Below are positions 28,789 through 39,552 of a DNA stretch of 64,000 nt, piece by piece. Under the pieces are notes generated by a model. That model did not search any database and was not told where the DNA came from. It worked only from the letters and a program-made list of their open reading frames with translations. Position numbers and translations under genes: made by a program. Every line of letters starts with the position of its first letter. Position 1 is the first letter of the stretch. This DNA comes from Pseudomonas inefficax (GTDB lineage Bacteria; Pseudomonadota; Gammaproteobacteria; Pseudomonadales; Pseudomonadaceae), in contig NZ_OPYN01000137.1 of NCBI RefSeq assembly GCF_900277125.1, forward strand, positions 1 through 64,000, given 5' to 3'.

Positions 28789-28965
28789 TCATATATTTCT
28801 TCTGTTGGCGACTGCCACAAAGCCAACCACAGCAAATGCAAAGAACCACCCTGCGGTTGAAACAGGGATGATACTGTTCTGATTGATATACAAATCCGCC
28901 GCACGCGCCGCGCCACTCAACAGCGCCAGCAAAGACATCGACTTGATAATCAGAGCCGTGCGCAT
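28789..28965 (-). CDS. 58-aa secreted protein with PEP-CTERM-like tail
   Basis: A 58-codon ORF with a very strong ribosome site (AAAGGAGGGGG) and a signal peptide (SLLALLSGAARAA). After a short mature region the C-terminus reads IPVSTAGWFFAFAVVGFVAV then ANRRNI: a small polar motif, one hydrophobic span and a basic end, the layout of PEP-CTERM/exosortase sorting tails but without the PEP triplet. It lies directly upstream of the Wza-like gene on the same strand (259-base gap). Alternatively it is simply a small two-span membrane protein. No exosortase gene is in the window. Confidence 0.7.
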   Translation of the reverse strand: MRTALIIKSMSLLALLSGAARAADLYINQNSIIPVSTAGWFFAFAVVGFVAVANRRNI

Positions 28966-29054
28966 ACGCCCCCTCCTTTAAAGAGGAAAATCAACTATTT
29001 GTTGGCGTGGTGTTCGGGAGTTGTTTCACTGTTGAATTGAGCTTATGAACACAA

Positions 29055-29067
29055 TGACATTGCGTCA
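29055..29067. promoter_or_regulatory. Inverted repeat TGAC-N5-GTCA upstream of the EPS operon
   Basis: TGACATTGCGTCA lies about 90 bases before the 58-aa ORF in an AT-rich gap. On the minus strand TTGACG here could also serve as a -35 element. Operator role is a guess. Confidence 0.3.
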
Positions 29068-29217
29068 ATGATTCGACACTATAATAAAATTCAATGAGCA
29101 CCGGGCAGCGTCGTCAAAATATCGACGCGCAAGACGAGCATGGCCCGCTGCCTTAGTGGCGCCAAAGTTTCATCGCTGAGAAAGGCAGGCTGCGGGGCAC
29201 TTCAGCGCCCCGGCGCC

Positions 29218-29760
29218 CTATTCGTCTGGGTGGTGTACCACGACCAGCAATTGCGCCGGCAGCGGCCCCACCGACCTTAGCCGGTGTGGTGTCTGGGCAT
29301 TGAAATGCAAGGCATCACCTTGCTCCAGCAGCACCCGCTCGCTCATGAAGTCCACTTCCACCTGGCCGACATGGACGAACAGGAATTCTTCGCCCAGGTG
29401 TTCCTTGAATGTGGGGTCGCTGAATTCGGTCGGCGGCTGGATCAGGAACGGCAGCAGGCTGCGCTGCCCGACCTGGCTGGTGAGGGCAGCGTACCCCGGC
29501 CCTGCCCCATCCCCTACCAGGGCCTGGCGCTCGCCATGGCGCACCAGGCTGTAGCGGCTCTTGCCGGCCTGCTCTTCGGCGAACAGTTCTTCGACATTGA
29601 CATTCAGTGCCCGCGCCAGCTTCAGCGCGGCGGCGATCGAGGGGGTATTGAGGCCGCGTTCGACCTTGGACAGGTAGCTCTTGGTCATGCCGGTCTTGTC
29701 GGCCAGCAGCTCCAGGGTCATCCCCAGTTTCTTTCGCAGCAGTTTCAATCGGATAGACAT
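29218..29760 (-). CDS. XRE-cupin transcriptional regulator
   Basis: A 180-aa regulator: N-terminal helix-turn-helix (LRKKLGMTLELLADKTGMTK, SYLSKVERGLNTPS) and a C-terminal cupin (EHLGEEFLFVHVGQVEVDF, GDALHFNAQTPHRLRS). This architecture often senses small metabolites and represses adjacent catabolic genes. It lies downstream of atoE on the same strand, separated by a REP pair, so it may be a separate unit. Confidence 0.92.
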   Translation of the reverse strand: MSIRLKLLRKKLGMTLELLADKTGMTKSYLSKVERGLNTPSIAAALKLARALNVNVEELFAEEQAGKSRYSLVRHGERQALVGDGAGPGYAALTSQVGQRSLLPFLIQPPTEFSDPTFKEHLGEEFLFVHVGQVEVDFMSERVLLEQGDALHFNAQTPHRLRSVGPLPAQLLVVVHHPDE

Positions 29761-29843
29761 GTGACGCGTGTTTCCCAGGCGAAGGCAGCCTGGCCATCAT
29801 ACGTGGACTGCCAGGGAAATGCTGGGGCTGCTGTGCTGAGCCT

Positions 29844-29960
29844 TGTAGGAGCGGCCTTGTGTCGCGATAGGGCTGCAAAGCAGCCCCGGCAATTTGTGCA
29901 CTATTGCTGAAACCCTGGGGCCGCTTTGCGGCCCTATCGCGACACAAGGCCGCTCCTACA
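29844..29960. repeat. REP palindrome pair (TAGGAGCGGCC type)
   Basis: TGTAGGAGCGGCCTTGTGTC at the left mirrored by GACACAAGGCCGCTCCTACA at the right. Confidence 0.87.
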
Positions 29961-29981
29961 AAAGCCAGCGCAGGCCTAGGG

Positions 29982-31400
29982 TTACGGCATCACCGGCGGC
30001 AGGTACTGCAACGTCGTGCCCAATGCCCACAGCAACACCAGCACCAGCGGCACGTGCACCAGCAACTGCACGAACGAGAAGCCGATCAGGTCGCGCGCCT
30101 TGAGTCCCAGCACCCCCAGCAGCGGCAGCATGTAGAAAGGGTTGATCAGGTTCGGCAAGGCTTCGGCGGCGTTGTAGATCTGCACTGCCCAGCCCAGGTG
30201 ATACTGCAGGTCATTGGCCACCAGCATCACGTAAGGCGCCTCGATGATCCACTTGCCACCGCCCGACGGGATGAAGAAGCCCAGCACCGCCGAATACACG
30301 CCCATCAGCACGGCATAGGTGTCATGAGTGGCGATCTGGGTGAAGAACAGCGAAATGTGGTGGGCCAGGGTCTGCTCGTCGACGCCCTTCACCTGGGTGA
30401 GGATGGCAGCAATCGAACCATACAGCGGGAACTGGATCAGCACCCCGGTTGTGGTCGGAACCGCGCGCGCCACCGCATCGAGGAAGCTGCGCGGGCGCCA
30501 GTGCAGCAAGGCACCGAGCATGATGAACAACAGGTTGTAGGTATTCAGCCCGGAAATGGCAGTAATCGCCGGCTTGGTGGCGAACTCCTGGTACAGCCAG
30601 CCGGCGGCCAGGGCCACTAGCAACAGGATCAGGATGGGGCTGTGTTCCAGCCACTCGCCCGGGCGGGTGCGCTGAGGTGCCGGTGGCGCGGTGAAGCTGG
30701 GGTCTACCCCGCAGTCCTGGGCGCTGCGCGCGCTGTTCGGGCCCGGGGCCGTGGCGTAGGCGATCACCAGCGAGACCACCACCAACGCTGCCAGCATCAC
30801 GCCGGACTGCCAGAGGAAGATGGTTTCGGTGAACGGGATTACCCCGGTAATCGACAGGATCGACGGTGGCAGGCTGGCCGGGTTGGCCTGCAGTTGCGCA
30901 GCCGATGAAGACAGGCCCAGCGCCCACACCGCGCCCAGGCCCAGGTAGGCGGCAGCGCCGGCTGCGCGGTAGTCCATCTTCAGTTCGGTGCGCCGAGCCA
31001 GGGCCCGCACCAGCAGGCCGCCGAACACCAGCGACAGGCCCCAGTTGAGCAGCGATGCCAGCATCGAGATCAGCGCCACCCAGCACACTGCCGAACGGCC
31101 ATTGCCGGGGATGCGCGCCAGGCGGTCGATCAGACGCGCGGCGGGCGGCGAGCTGGCCACCACATAGCCACCGATGACCACGAAGGCCATCTGCATGGTG
31201 AACGGGATCAGGCTCCAGAAGCCATCGCCAAAGGCCTTGGCGGTGTCGGTCGGCTTGGCGCCCATGGCCAGGGCGCCGATGCACACCAGCAGCACAGCCA
31301 GGGCGGCAAACACCCAGGAATCGGGGAACCAGCGTTCGGCCCAGTTGGAGCAGCGCAAGGCAAAGCGGGCGGAGCGGCTGTCTTGGATTTCAGCGGCCAC
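29982..31400 (-). CDS. atoE: Short-chain fatty acid transporter, AtoE family
   Basis: A 472-aa inner-membrane permease with many spans and AtoE hallmarks: CSNWAERWFPDSWVFA, NWGLSLVFGGLLVRALARR, FPLYGSIAAILT, FIPSGGGKWIIEAPYVM and LPNLINPFYMLPLLG. It would import acetoacetate or butyrate for the CoA-transferase encoded just upstream in the same leftward operon; a REP pair lies between them. Confidence 0.93.
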   Translation of the reverse strand: MAAEIQDSRSARFALRCSNWAERWFPDSWVFAALAVLLVCIGALAMGAKPTDTAKAFGDGFWSLIPFTMQMAFVVIGGYVVASSPPAARLIDRLARIPGNGRSAVCWVALISMLASLLNWGLSLVFGGLLVRALARRTELKMDYRAAGAAAYLGLGAVWALGLSSSAAQLQANPASLPPSILSITGVIPFTETIFLWQSGVMLAALVVVSLVIAYATAPGPNSARSAQDCGVDPSFTAPPAPQRTRPGEWLEHSPILILLLVALAAGWLYQEFATKPAITAISGLNTYNLLFIMLGALLHWRPRSFLDAVARAVPTTTGVLIQFPLYGSIAAILTQVKGVDEQTLAHHISLFFTQIATHDTYAVLMGVYSAVLGFFIPSGGGKWIIEAPYVMLVANDLQYHLGWAVQIYNAAEALPNLINPFYMLPLLGVLGLKARDLIGFSFVQLLVHVPLVLVLLWALGTTLQYLPPVMP

Positions 31401-31458
31401 AGTTCAATTCCTTTTATTGGTTTTATGGGGTAAAGCAGCATTGCCAGACAACACAAAA

Positions 31459-31536
31459 CCCTGTGGGAGCGGGCGTGCCCGCGAATGCGTCGGTAATTTC
31501 ACCGCAGCATTCGCGGGCACGCCCGCTCCCACAGGG
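31459..31536. repeat. REP palindrome pair (GCGGGC type) between atoA and atoE
   Basis: CCCTGTGGGAGCGGGCGTGC at the left mirrored by GCACGCCCGCTCCCACAGGG at the right, with GCGAATGC/GCATTCGC inner arms; an almost perfect 78-base hairpin within an operon. Confidence 0.88.
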
Positions 31537-31553
31537 TAGGATTGTGTAATGCC

Positions 31554-32210
31554 TTAGAAAGTCATTTCCTTCACATCATCCGGCACGATCAGTTTGCCGG
31601 CGGTCTTCTCGATGATTTCCTCAACGCTCACCCCGGGCGCGGTCTCGCGCAGGATGAAGGCGCCGTCTTCGATTTCCAGGTAGGCCAGGTCGGTCAGCAC
31701 CTTGCGGATGCAGCCAGCGCCGGTCAATGGCAGGCTGCACTGGGGCAGCAGCTTGGACTCGCCATCCTTGGAAGCGTGGGTCATGGTAACGATGATGTTC
31801 TCGGCGCCGGCCACCAGGTCCATGGCACCACCCATACCCTTCACCAGCTTGCCCGGGATCATCCACGAGGCGATGTTGCCTTGCACATCCACTTCGAATG
31901 CGCCGAGCACGGTCAGGTCGACATGGCCGCCACGGATCATGGCGAACGACTGTGCCGAATCGAAGATGGAAGCACCGCGGCGGGCGGTGACGGTCTGCTT
32001 GCCGGCGTTGATCATGTCGGCATCGATGGTGCTTTCGGTGGGGAATTCGCCCATGCCGAGCAGGCCGTTTTCCGATTGCAGCATCACATCCATGTCGGCG
32101 GGTACGTAGTTGGCCACCAGGGTCGGAATGCCGATACCCAGGTTGACGTAGTAGCCGTCCTTCAGTTCACGGGCGACGCGTTGTGCCATCTGTTCGCGGG
32201 TCAGTGCCAT
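31554..32210 (-). CDS. atoA: Acetoacetate CoA-transferase subunit B
   Basis: A 218-aa beta subunit of a 3-oxoacid CoA-transferase. The catalytic glutamate lies in MLQSENGLLGMG; NLGIGIPTLVANY and MGGAMDLVAG are further family signatures. It pairs with the subunit A gene directly upstream (35-base gap) to move CoA from succinyl- or acetyl-CoA onto acetoacetate. Confidence 0.94.
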   Translation of the reverse strand: MALTREQMAQRVARELKDGYYVNLGIGIPTLVANYVPADMDVMLQSENGLLGMGEFPTESTIDADMINAGKQTVTARRGASIFDSAQSFAMIRGGHVDLTVLGAFEVDVQGNIASWMIPGKLVKGMGGAMDLVAGAENIIVTMTHASKDGESKLLPQCSLPLTGAGCIRKVLTDLAYLEIEDGAFILRETAPGVSVEEIIEKTAGKLIVPDDVKEMTF

Positions 32211-32245
32211 GGTCAGGATCTCTTTGTTGTTCTGGTAGATGGCGC

Positions 32246-32944
32246 TCAGGCCTTGACGGTGCGCTTTTCGATACGCTTTTCGAAGGTGCCGACGATGACG
32301 CGGTCCACGTAGATGCCCGGGGTGTGGATCTCGCTGGGCAGCAGCACGCCAGGTTCGACTATCTCTTCCACTTCGACCACGGTGATCTTGCCGGCGGTGG
32401 CCGCCAGTGGGTTGAAGTTTTGCGCGGTGTTGCGGTACACCACGTTGCCGTAGTGGTCGGCCTTCCAGCCCTTGACGATGGCGAAGTCGCCGGTGATGGA
32501 TTCTTCGAGGATGTACTTGCGGCCGTTGAATTCGCGCACTTCCTTGCCGTCGGCAACCGGGGTGCCGTAGCCGGTGGCCGTGTAGAAGGCCGGGATGCCG
32601 GCGCCACCGGCGCGCATCTTCTCGGCAAGGGTGCCTTGCGGGGTCAGTTCCACTTCCAGCTCGCCGCTCAGCAACTGGCGTTCGAACTCGGCGTTCTCGC
32701 CCACGTAGGAAGCGACCATCTTGCGAATCTGCCGGTCTTCCAGCAGCACGCCCAGGCCAAAGCCATCGACACCGCAGTTGTTGGAGACCACGGTCAGGCC
32801 CTTGACGCCCCGGCGCTTGATTTCGCTGATAAGGTTTTCAGGGATGCCGCACAGGCCGAAACCACCAGCCAGTACCGTCATGTTGTCGGTCAGGCCTTCG
32901 AGGGCCTGTTCATAGGTTGCAACGCGCTTGTCCAGTCCGGCCAT
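32246..32944 (-). CDS. atoD: Acetoacetate CoA-transferase subunit A
   Basis: A 232-aa alpha subunit with the CoA-binding signature [15 protein letters not shown], then [12 protein letters not shown] and [20 protein letters not shown]. The start at MAGLDKR has an AAGGCGGA site; the longer frame runs through the divergent promoter region. First gene of the atoD-atoA-atoE operon, divergent from a LysR gene. Confidence 0.94.
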   Translation of the reverse strand: MAGLDKRVATYEQALEGLTDNMTVLAGGFGLCGIPENLISEIKRRGVKGLTVVSNNCGVDGFGLGVLLEDRQIRKMVASYVGENAEFERQLLSGELEVELTPQGTLAEKMRAGGAGIPAFYTATGYGTPVADGKEVREFNGRKYILEESITGDFAIVKGWKADHYGNVVYRNTAQNFNPLAATAGKITVVEVEEIVEPGVLLPSEIHTPGIYVDRVIVGTFEKRIEKRTVKA

Positions 32945-33041
32945 GCTGATCCGCCTTTTGTAGTTGTTGAACCGACGAGGCTGTCGGTGAGCGTGTGGGG
33001 ACATCTTCACCGCAAGCGACTGATTTGTTAATTTTGTTTTC

Positions 33042-33067
33042 ATCATCGATTGATAACTTTTGCAAAA
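33042..33067. promoter_or_regulatory. Palindromes in the divergent atoD/LysR promoter region
   Basis: ATCATCGATTGAT (33042-33054) and the perfect TTTTGCAAAA (33058-33067) lie in the AT-rich gap between atoD and the LysR gene. They are candidates for LysR binding and the divergent promoters. Confidence 0.4.
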
Positions 33068-33084
33068 CAACCAAAAGGCCTGTC

Positions 33085-33990
33085 ATGAACGTCAAGCAAC
33101 TGCGCGCCTTTGTCGCTGTGGCCAAGTTCCAGAGCTTCGCCCAGGCCGGTGAACACCTGCATGTCTCGCAACCGGCCCTGAGCCTGACCATCAAGGCCCT
33201 GGAAGAAAACCTTGGCGGCGCCCTGCTCAGCCGCACCACGCGCAGCGTCAGCCTGACTGCCGAGGGCGAGGTACTGCTGCCGCTGGCACGGCGCCTGCTG
33301 GCCGACTGGGATGACACCGAAGAAATGCTGCGCCAGCGTTTCACCCTGCAACTGGGCAGGGTTTCGGTGGCGGCCATGCCGGCCTTTGCCGGCAACCTGC
33401 TGCCCCATTCGCTGAAGGTCTTTCGCCAGCGTTACCCGAAGGTCAACGTCACCGTGCACGATGTGATCAACGAACAGGTACAGGAACTGGTGCGCCATCG
33501 CCGCGTCGAACTGGGCATCGGCTTCGAACCGGACAACATCGATGGCCTGGATTTCCACCCGTTGTACATGGACCGCTTCGTCGCCGTGGTGCCCGCCGAT
33601 TCGTCCTTGGCGCAGCTGCCCCAGGTCAGTTGGGCCCAGTTGCTGGCCGAAGACTTCGTGGCCCTGCAGCGGCCTTCGGCGGTGCGCCTGCTAATGGAGC
33701 AGAACGTGGCCGCCCGCCACGGCAAACTGGCGGTGGCTTTCGAGAGCCACCAGTTGACGACTATTGGCCGAATGGTTGCCAGTGGCCTGGGGGTCAGCGC
33801 CGTGCCTGCGCTGTGCATCAACCAGATGCAAGAGCTGGGCGCTCGCTGCGTAACCCTGGTCGAGCCCACGGTCGAGCGCCGCATCGGCGTGATCGCCCTC
33901 AGCGAACACAAGCTTTCCACGGCGGCGCAAGCGCTGCTCGAGGTACTGCTTTCCAATACCCGCATCCCGGAGGTGACATGCGTTACGTGA
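33085..33990 (+). CDS. LysR-family regulator of the ato genes (probable)
   Basis: A 301-aa LysR protein: helix-turn-helix [32 protein letters not shown] near residues 10-45, then a periplasmic-binding-like effector domain ([36 protein letters not shown]). Divergence from atoD suggests it controls acetoacetate use. Start at MNVKQLRAF; the longer frame lies in the promoter gap. It overlaps the next gene by 13 bases. Confidence 0.93.
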   Translation: MNVKQLRAFVAVAKFQSFAQAGEHLHVSQPALSLTIKALEENLGGALLSRTTRSVSLTAEGEVLLPLARRLLADWDDTEEMLRQRFTLQLGRVSVAAMPAFAGNLLPHSLKVFRQRYPKVNVTVHDVINEQVQELVRHRRVELGIGFEPDNIDGLDFHPLYMDRFVAVVPADSSLAQLPQVSWAQLLAEDFVALQRPSAVRLLMEQNVAARHGKLAVAFESHQLTTIGRMVASGLGVSAVPALCINQMQELGARCVTLVEPTVERRIGVIALSEHKLSTAAQALLEVLLSNTRIPEVTCVT

Positions 33991-34799
33991 AACTGGCAGG
34001 TTCGAGCGTTCCGGCCATTGGCCAGGGCACCTGGCACATGGGGGAGGATCCGGCCCGCAAGGCGGCCGAGGTGGCGGCCCTGCAACAGGGTATTGAACTT
34101 GGCCTGAGCTTGATCGATACCGCCGAGATGTATGGCGAAGGTGGCGCCGAACAAGTGGTCGGCCAGGCCATTGCGGGGCGCCGCGACCAGGTGTTCCTGG
34201 TCAGCAAGGTGTACCCGCACAATGCCAGCCGGCGCGGTATGGCGGCGGCCTGCGAGCGCAGCCTCGCTCGCCTGGGCACCGACTGCATCGACCTGTACCT
34301 GCTGCACTGGCGTGGCCAGCACCCACTGGAGGAAACCGTCGAGGCCTTCGAGCGCTTGCGCGAGCAAGGCAAGATCAAGCACTGGGGTGTTTCCAATTTC
34401 GACGTCGACGACCTGCGCGAACTGCACAACCCCGATTGCGCCACCAATCAGGTGCTGTACAACCCGGCCCAGCGTGGCATCGAGTTCGACCTGTTGCCGT
34501 GGTGCGAAAAGCGCGCGCTGCCGACCATGGCCTACTGCCCGCTGGCCCAGGCCGGGCGCCTGCTGCAGCACCCGGTGCTGGCGGAAATCGCCGAGCGCCA
34601 TGGCGCCACGGCGGCTCAGGTCTGCCTGGCCTGGGTGACCCGTGATGACGGGGTGATAGCCATCCCCAAAGCCGTGACGCCCGAGCATGTGCGGTTGAAT
34701 GCGGCTGCGGGTGCGCTAACCCTGACCGGCGAAGACCTGCGGGCGATCGACCGGGCGTTCCCGGCACCGACGCGCAAGCAGCGGTTGGCGATGGTGTAG
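33978..34799 (+). CDS. Aldo/keto reductase
   Basis: A 273-aa NADPH-dependent oxidoreductase with the catalytic set: Asp and Tyr in [11 protein letters not shown], Lys in FLVSKVYP and His in LYLLHWRG; the cofactor segment [12 protein letters not shown] is near the end. GGAGGTG precedes the ATG, which lies inside the LysR gene end, so the two are coupled. Substrate unknown. Confidence 0.92.
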   Translation: MRYVKLAGSSVPAIGQGTWHMGEDPARKAAEVAALQQGIELGLSLIDTAEMYGEGGAEQVVGQAIAGRRDQVFLVSKVYPHNASRRGMAAACERSLARLGTDCIDLYLLHWRGQHPLEETVEAFERLREQGKIKHWGVSNFDVDDLRELHNPDCATNQVLYNPAQRGIEFDLLPWCEKRALPTMAYCPLAQAGRLLQHPVLAEIAERHGATAAQVCLAWVTRDDGVIAIPKAVTPEHVRLNAAAGALTLTGEDLRAIDRAFPAPTRKQRLAMV

Positions 34800-34842
34800 C
34801 GACTGTCGCGAAGAGAACTGAATTCGCAACCAATCCTCGTAC

Positions 34843-34963
34843 CCTGTGGGAGCGGCCTTGTGTCGCGAAAGGGCCGCAAAGCGGCCCCAGGATTGATGCG
34901 CAACAGTTGAAATTGCTGGGGCTGCTTTGCAGCCCTTTCGCGACACAAGGCCGCTCCCACAGG
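34843..34963. repeat. REP palindrome pair (GGCCTTGTGTCGCGA type)
   Basis: CCTGTGGGAGCGGCCTTGTG at the left mirrored by CACAAGGCCGCTCCCACAGG at the right, with GGGCCGC..GCGGCCC and GGGCTGC..GCAGCCC-like inner stems. Confidence 0.88.
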
Positions 34964-35050
34964 AATCGCGCCGCCTTTTGGAATTTGAGCAAGACAGTTG
35001 CTCCCACAGAGACCGCGCAAAAACCAGGATTTTGCGTGAGGTGCCAGTGA

Positions 35051-38000
35051 TCAATGGAAATCCCGGCTACGCACATCCAGCCCTTGCAACAACGGGCTCA
35101 CATCCTCCAGCCGCCGTGCTATCAGGTGACGTACGCCCTTCTCCTGCTCCAGCCGCCCGCTGACCTTGAGCAACTGCGACCCCACCAGCGCCCGCCGCTG
35201 CCGTTCGGCAAGCTCCCGCCACACCACCACATTGACCATGCCGTGCTCGTCCTCCAGGGTGACGAAGGTCACCCCACTGGCGGTCTGGGGCCGCTGGCGG
35301 CCCACCACCAGCCCGGCCACGGCAATGTTGTCACCATGCCCGACATCCTGCAGCTCGCGCGAACTGCGACAGCCCAGCGCCCGCAGGCGTGGGCGCAACA
35401 AGGTCAAGGGATGCGGCCCAAGCGTGGTACCCAGGGTCTGGTAATCGGCCATCAAGTCCTCTGCCACGCTGGGAACGGGCAGTTCAACGGTGCTTTCCGG
35501 CAAGGCTTGCATATCGGCGAACAAAGGCAGTTGCGGCTGCACCGCCGCCACCTGCCAGCGCGCCTGGTGCCGGTCGCTGGCCAAGGCGCGCAGCGCGCCG
35601 GCATCGGCCAGGTGGGCGCGGGCACGCGGATCGAGCCCGGCACGCAGGCACAGGTCTTCGACATCGCGCCATGGCCGCTGCGCCCTCGCCTGCTCCAGGC
35701 GCCTGACGTCGGCCTCGGCAACGCCGCGCACCAGGCGCAAGCCCATGCGAATGGCCAGGGCCTCTCCAGGCTCAGGCTCGAGCGTGCAGTCCCAGTCACT
35801 GTGGCATACATCGACCGGCCTGACCTCGATGCCCTGGCGCCGGGCCTCTTGCAGCAACTGGTCGGGGCTGTAGAAGCCCATGGGCCAGCTGTTGACCAGC
35901 GCGCAGGTGAAAATCGCCGGTTCATGGCACTTGAGCCAGCTGCTGGCATAACACAACAAGGCAAAGCTGGCCGCGTGCGATTCCGGAAAGCCATAGCTGC
36001 CAAAGCCCTTGATCTGCTCGAAGATGCGCTCGGCAAACGCCAGGTCGTAACCATTGCGCAACATGCCCTGCACCAGCCGCTCGCGGTGCGGCTCCAGGCC
36101 GCCGTGGCGCTTCCAGGCGGCCATGCTGCGGCGCAACTGGTCGGCCTCGCCCGGGGTGTAGTCGGCCGCGACCATTGCCAGTTCCATCACTTGCTCCTGG
36201 AACAGCGGCACACCCAGGGTGCGCTCGAACACTGCCTTCAGTTGCGGCGAGGGGTACGTCACCGGCTCCTGCTTCAGCCGCCGGCGCAGGTAAGGGTGGA
36301 CCATGTCGCCCTGGATCGGCCCGGGGCGGACGATGGCCACCTCGATGACCAGGTCGTAGAACTTTGTGGGCTGCAGCCGCGGCAACATGGCCATTTGCGC
36401 GCGGGACTCGATCTGGAACACGCCCATGGTCTCGGCACGGCTGATCATTTCGTAGGTGGCCCGGTCTTCGCCCGGTATGGTTGCCAGGGTCAGGTGACGG
36501 CCACGGTGGCGTTGCAGCAGGTCGAAGCAACGGCGCAAGGCGCTGAGCATGCCCAGCGCCAGCACATCGACCTTGAGCAGGCCGAGCATGTCCAGGTCAT
36601 CCTTGTCCCACTGGATCACCGTGCGCTCCGGCATCGCAGCATTCTCCACCGGTACCAGTTCGTCCAGGGGTTGCTGCGAGATGACGAAACCGCCCGGGTG
36701 CTGTGACAGGTGCCGAGGGAAGCCGATCAGTTCACCGGCCAGCACCAGCACCCGGCGCAGCGAAGGGCTGCCCGCCTCGAAACCGGCCTCGGCCAGGCGC
36801 TGGTCATCGGGTATGCGATCGCTCCAGCGGCCACAGCATTTGGCCAGGGCGTCCACCTGGTCGGCGGGCAACCCCAGCACCCGTGCCACATCCCGCACCG
36901 CACCGGCGGCATGGTAGGTATTGACCACCGCGGTGAGCGCCGCCCGGTGCCGGCCATAGCGACGGAATACATACTGGATCACCTCCTCGCGCCGGTCGTG
37001 CTCGAAGTCCACGTCGATGTCCGGCGGCTCGTTGCGCTCGCGCGACAGGAAGCGCTCGAACAACAGGTGGTGTTCCATGGGGTCGAGCTCGGTGATGCCC
37101 AGCACGAAGCACACCACCGAGTTGGCGGCCGACCCCCGCCCCTGGCACAGAATGCGCTGGCTGCGGGCGAAAGCGACGATGTCGTGCACCGTCAGGAAGT
37201 AGCTTTCGTAGCCCAGCTCCTCGATCAGCGCCAGCTCCCTGGCCAGCACATCCCGCACCTTGCTGCTCGGCCCGCCTGGCCAGCGCAACGGCAAACCCTG
37301 CTGGCACAATTCGCGCAACCAGCTTGCCGGGGTATGCCCCTGGGGCACCAGTTCGCATGGATACTGATATTTCAATTCGCTCAATTCGAACTGGCAGCGC
37401 GCAGCGATGGCCAGGGTCTCGGCCAGCAGGTCGGCGGGATAGAGTTCGCCCAGTTGCGCCTGGCTGCGCAGGTGCCGCTCGCCATTGGCAAACAGGAAGC
37501 GCCCGGCCTCGGCCACCAGGCAGTGCTGGCGAATGGCGGTCATGCAATCCTGCAAGGCGCGGCGACCGCGCACGTGCATGTGCACATCGCCACAGGCCAC
37601 GGCGCGGATGCCGACCCTGGCCGCCAGGCCGCGCAAGCGTTCAAGGCGCAAGGTATCGTCACTGCCGCGGTGCAGGTGCACGGCCAGCCACAGGCGCTCG
37701 CCGAACAGGCCATGCAGCCACTGCCCGGGGGTGGCATCACCGCTGTCATCGGCCACCCACAATGCCAGCAGGCCCTGATGGTGCTGCTGCAGGTCATCGC
37801 GAAACAGTTGGTAGTCGCCCTTCTGCGCCCGTCGCCGGGCCCGGGTGATCAGCGCGCACAGGTTCTGGTAGCCGGCCAGGTCCTGCACCAGCAGCACCAG
37901 CCTGGGGCCGTCCTGCAACTGCACTTCACTGCCCACGATCAGCCGCAGCTGGTGTTCCTTGGCCGCCTGCCAGGCACGGACGATGCCGGCCAGGGTGCAT

Positions 38001-38131
38001 TCGTCGGTGATCGCCAGAGCCTGGTAACCCTGTTCGCGCGCGCGCCGGAACAGCTCGTCGGCGCTCGACGCGCCACGCTGGAAGCTGAAGTTGGACAGGC
38101 AATGCAGCTCGGCATAACCCGGGGTATTCAT
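35051..38131 (-). CDS. dnaE2: Error-prone DNA polymerase DnaE2
   Basis: A 1026-aa C-family polymerase alpha subunit, polymerase of the ImuA-ImuB-DnaE2 mutasome used in damage-induced translesion synthesis. N-terminal PHP domain ([20 protein letters not shown]), the catalytic aspartates in [54 protein letters not shown] and a C-terminal OB fold ([20 protein letters not shown]). Length is typical of DnaE2 and shorter than DnaE1. Start at MNTPGY overlaps the imuB stop (ATGA). Confidence 0.96.
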   Translation of the reverse strand: MNTPGYAELHCLSNFSFQRGASSADELFRRAREQGYQALAITDECTLAGIVRAWQAAKEHQLRLIVGSEVQLQDGPRLVLLVQDLAGYQNLCALITRARRRAQKGDYQLFRDDLQQHHQGLLALWVADDSGDATPGQWLHGLFGERLWLAVHLHRGSDDTLRLERLRGLAARVGIRAVACGDVHMHVRGRRALQDCMTAIRQHCLVAEAGRFLFANGERHLRSQAQLGELYPADLLAETLAIAARCQFELSELKYQYPCELVPQGHTPASWLRELCQQGLPLRWPGGPSSKVRDVLARELALIEELGYESYFLTVHDIVAFARSQRILCQGRGSAANSVVCFVLGITELDPMEHHLLFERFLSRERNEPPDIDVDFEHDRREEVIQYVFRRYGRHRAALTAVVNTYHAAGAVRDVARVLGLPADQVDALAKCCGRWSDRIPDDQRLAEAGFEAGSPSLRRVLVLAGELIGFPRHLSQHPGGFVISQQPLDELVPVENAAMPERTVIQWDKDDLDMLGLLKVDVLALGMLSALRRCFDLLQRHRGRHLTLATIPGEDRATYEMISRAETMGVFQIESRAQMAMLPRLQPTKFYDLVIEVAIVRPGPIQGDMVHPYLRRRLKQEPVTYPSPQLKAVFERTLGVPLFQEQVMELAMVAADYTPGEADQLRRSMAAWKRHGGLEPHRERLVQGMLRNGYDLAFAERIFEQIKGFGSYGFPESHAASFALLCYASSWLKCHEPAIFTCALVNSWPMGFYSPDQLLQEARRQGIEVRPVDVCHSDWDCTLEPEPGEALAIRMGLRLVRGVAEADVRRLEQARAQRPWRDVEDLCLRAGLDPRARAHLADAGALRALASDRHQARWQVAAVQPQLPLFADMQALPESTVELPVPSVAEDLMADYQTLGTTLGPHPLTLLRPRLRALGCRSSRELQDVGHGDNIAVAGLVVGRQRPQTASGVTFVTLEDEHGMVNVVVWRELAERQRRALVGSQLLKVSGRLEQEKGVRHLIARRLEDVSPLLQGLDVRSRDFH

Positions 38132-39546
38132 GCGAACCAGCCCTGCAGCCACAGCGGGCCGGCCTTGCCCAGGTCGCGGTAGGCCCAGCCACGCAGGCCG
38201 TCACGGGTTTCGATGCGGTAATAGTCGCGGCGCACATCGCCGCCATCCCACCAGCCCGATTCGATGCGCTCGGCATGGCCTTGCAGGCGATAGCCGGTCT
38301 CGTCCAGTGCCACAGGGGCCGACAGCAGCCAGCCAGGGCGGCTGCCTGGGGCGACCGGCATGTTGCCCTGGGCGCCCTGCTCTCCCGCTTGCCAGGCATA
38401 TTCGGGGCGATGATCGGCTGCCGCGCTCAGGCCCTTGACCGCCTCATCGCCCAAGCGGGCGCGCAGCCGTTCGCGCAATTGTTCCCAAGGTTGCGCCTGT
38501 TGCGCACGGGGGTCGAACAATGCCTGGTGTTGCGGCACGAAGGGTGGCAGGTCCTCGGCAACCAGCCGCAGGTTGCGCACCGGTGCGGCAATGCGCAGCG
38601 GCTCCAGGCGCCCGCGCGCCAGTTCGAACAGCATCGCGGCATCGCGTTCGGCGGCCAGCAGGCCTACCTTCAGCACGGTATCCGGCCCTTCGGCATGCTC
38701 CAGGTACAGGCAGAAACGCTGCACGCCACAGTCCCGCCCGGCGAGGAACGCGGCAAGGTCGTTGAGCATGCGTCGCAGCGGGAACAGCAGGGCCTGGTGT
38801 GATTCAACATCGAAATTCAGCTCCAGCCGGGTCTCGAACCGGTCCGGTGGCTGGTAGAAGCCCAGCCCCAGGTTGCGCAGGCCGAGCAACTGGTCAAGGT
38901 GCAACTGCACCTGGGCCGCAAAGCGTCTGGCCAGGCTGTCGCGGGGCAAGGCCAGCACCTGGCCCAACTGGCGCAGGCCCATGCGGGCAAAGGCCTCGGC
39001 AGCCTGCGCAGGCAGGCCGATACGCTCGATGGGCATGCCCAGCAGCGCCGCACGGGTGGCCTCGGCGTCACTCACGGCCAGGCCATCGTGAGCGTTGGCA
39101 AGCATGCGCGCCGCCACCGGGTTGCTGGCCAGGACGATGCGCTGGCGCAAGCCCAGTTCCGCCAGTTCCTGGCGCAGGCGTGCCTCGAACAGCGGCCAGG
39201 GGCCGAACAGTTGCAGGCTGGAGCCCACCTCCAGCAACAGCGCCCGTGGATAGTGCAGGCTGACCTGGGCACTGAAGCGGTAGGCCCAGGCTGCCAGCAA
39301 CTGTTGCACCTGGTCGATGCGCCTGGGGTCGGCTTCGACACAGCTGAAGCCATCGGCCAGCGCACGCGCCGCTGTCAGGGTTTGCCCGGCCCGCAGGCCG
39401 AGCGCGGCCGCCGCCGGGTTGACCGCCTGCAGTACGCGTCGCTGGGTCGGCCCGGCAAGCAGCACCAGAGGGGTATCGGGGTCGTCACGCTCACGCAGGA
39501 CCGTGTCCAGCGCCAGCTGAGGGAACAGGATGCAGGCCCAGAGCAT
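38128..39546 (-). CDS. imuB: ImuB, Y-family-like mutasome hub protein
   Basis: A 472-aa DinB/UmuC-fold protein. Positions that carry catalytic acids in active Y-family polymerases are not acidic here (ILFPQLALD near the N-terminus and [12 protein letters not shown]), as known for ImuB, which links DnaE2 to the beta clamp instead of polymerising. Third gene of the lexA2-imuA-imuB-dnaE2 operon. Confidence 0.95.
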   Translation of the reverse strand: MLWACILFPQLALDTVLRERDDPDTPLVLLAGPTQRRVLQAVNPAAAALGLRAGQTLTAARALADGFSCVEADPRRIDQVQQLLAAWAYRFSAQVSLHYPRALLLEVGSSLQLFGPWPLFEARLRQELAELGLRQRIVLASNPVAARMLANAHDGLAVSDAEATRAALLGMPIERIGLPAQAAEAFARMGLRQLGQVLALPRDSLARRFAAQVQLHLDQLLGLRNLGLGFYQPPDRFETRLELNFDVESHQALLFPLRRMLNDLAAFLAGRDCGVQRFCLYLEHAEGPDTVLKVGLLAAERDAAMLFELARGRLEPLRIAAPVRNLRLVAEDLPPFVPQHQALFDPRAQQAQPWEQLRERLRARLGDEAVKGLSAAADHRPEYAWQAGEQGAQGNMPVAPGSRPGWLLSAPVALDETGYRLQGHAERIESGWWDGGDVRRDYYRIETRDGLRGWAYRDLGKAGPLWLQGWFA

Positions 39547-39552
39547 GTTGCA

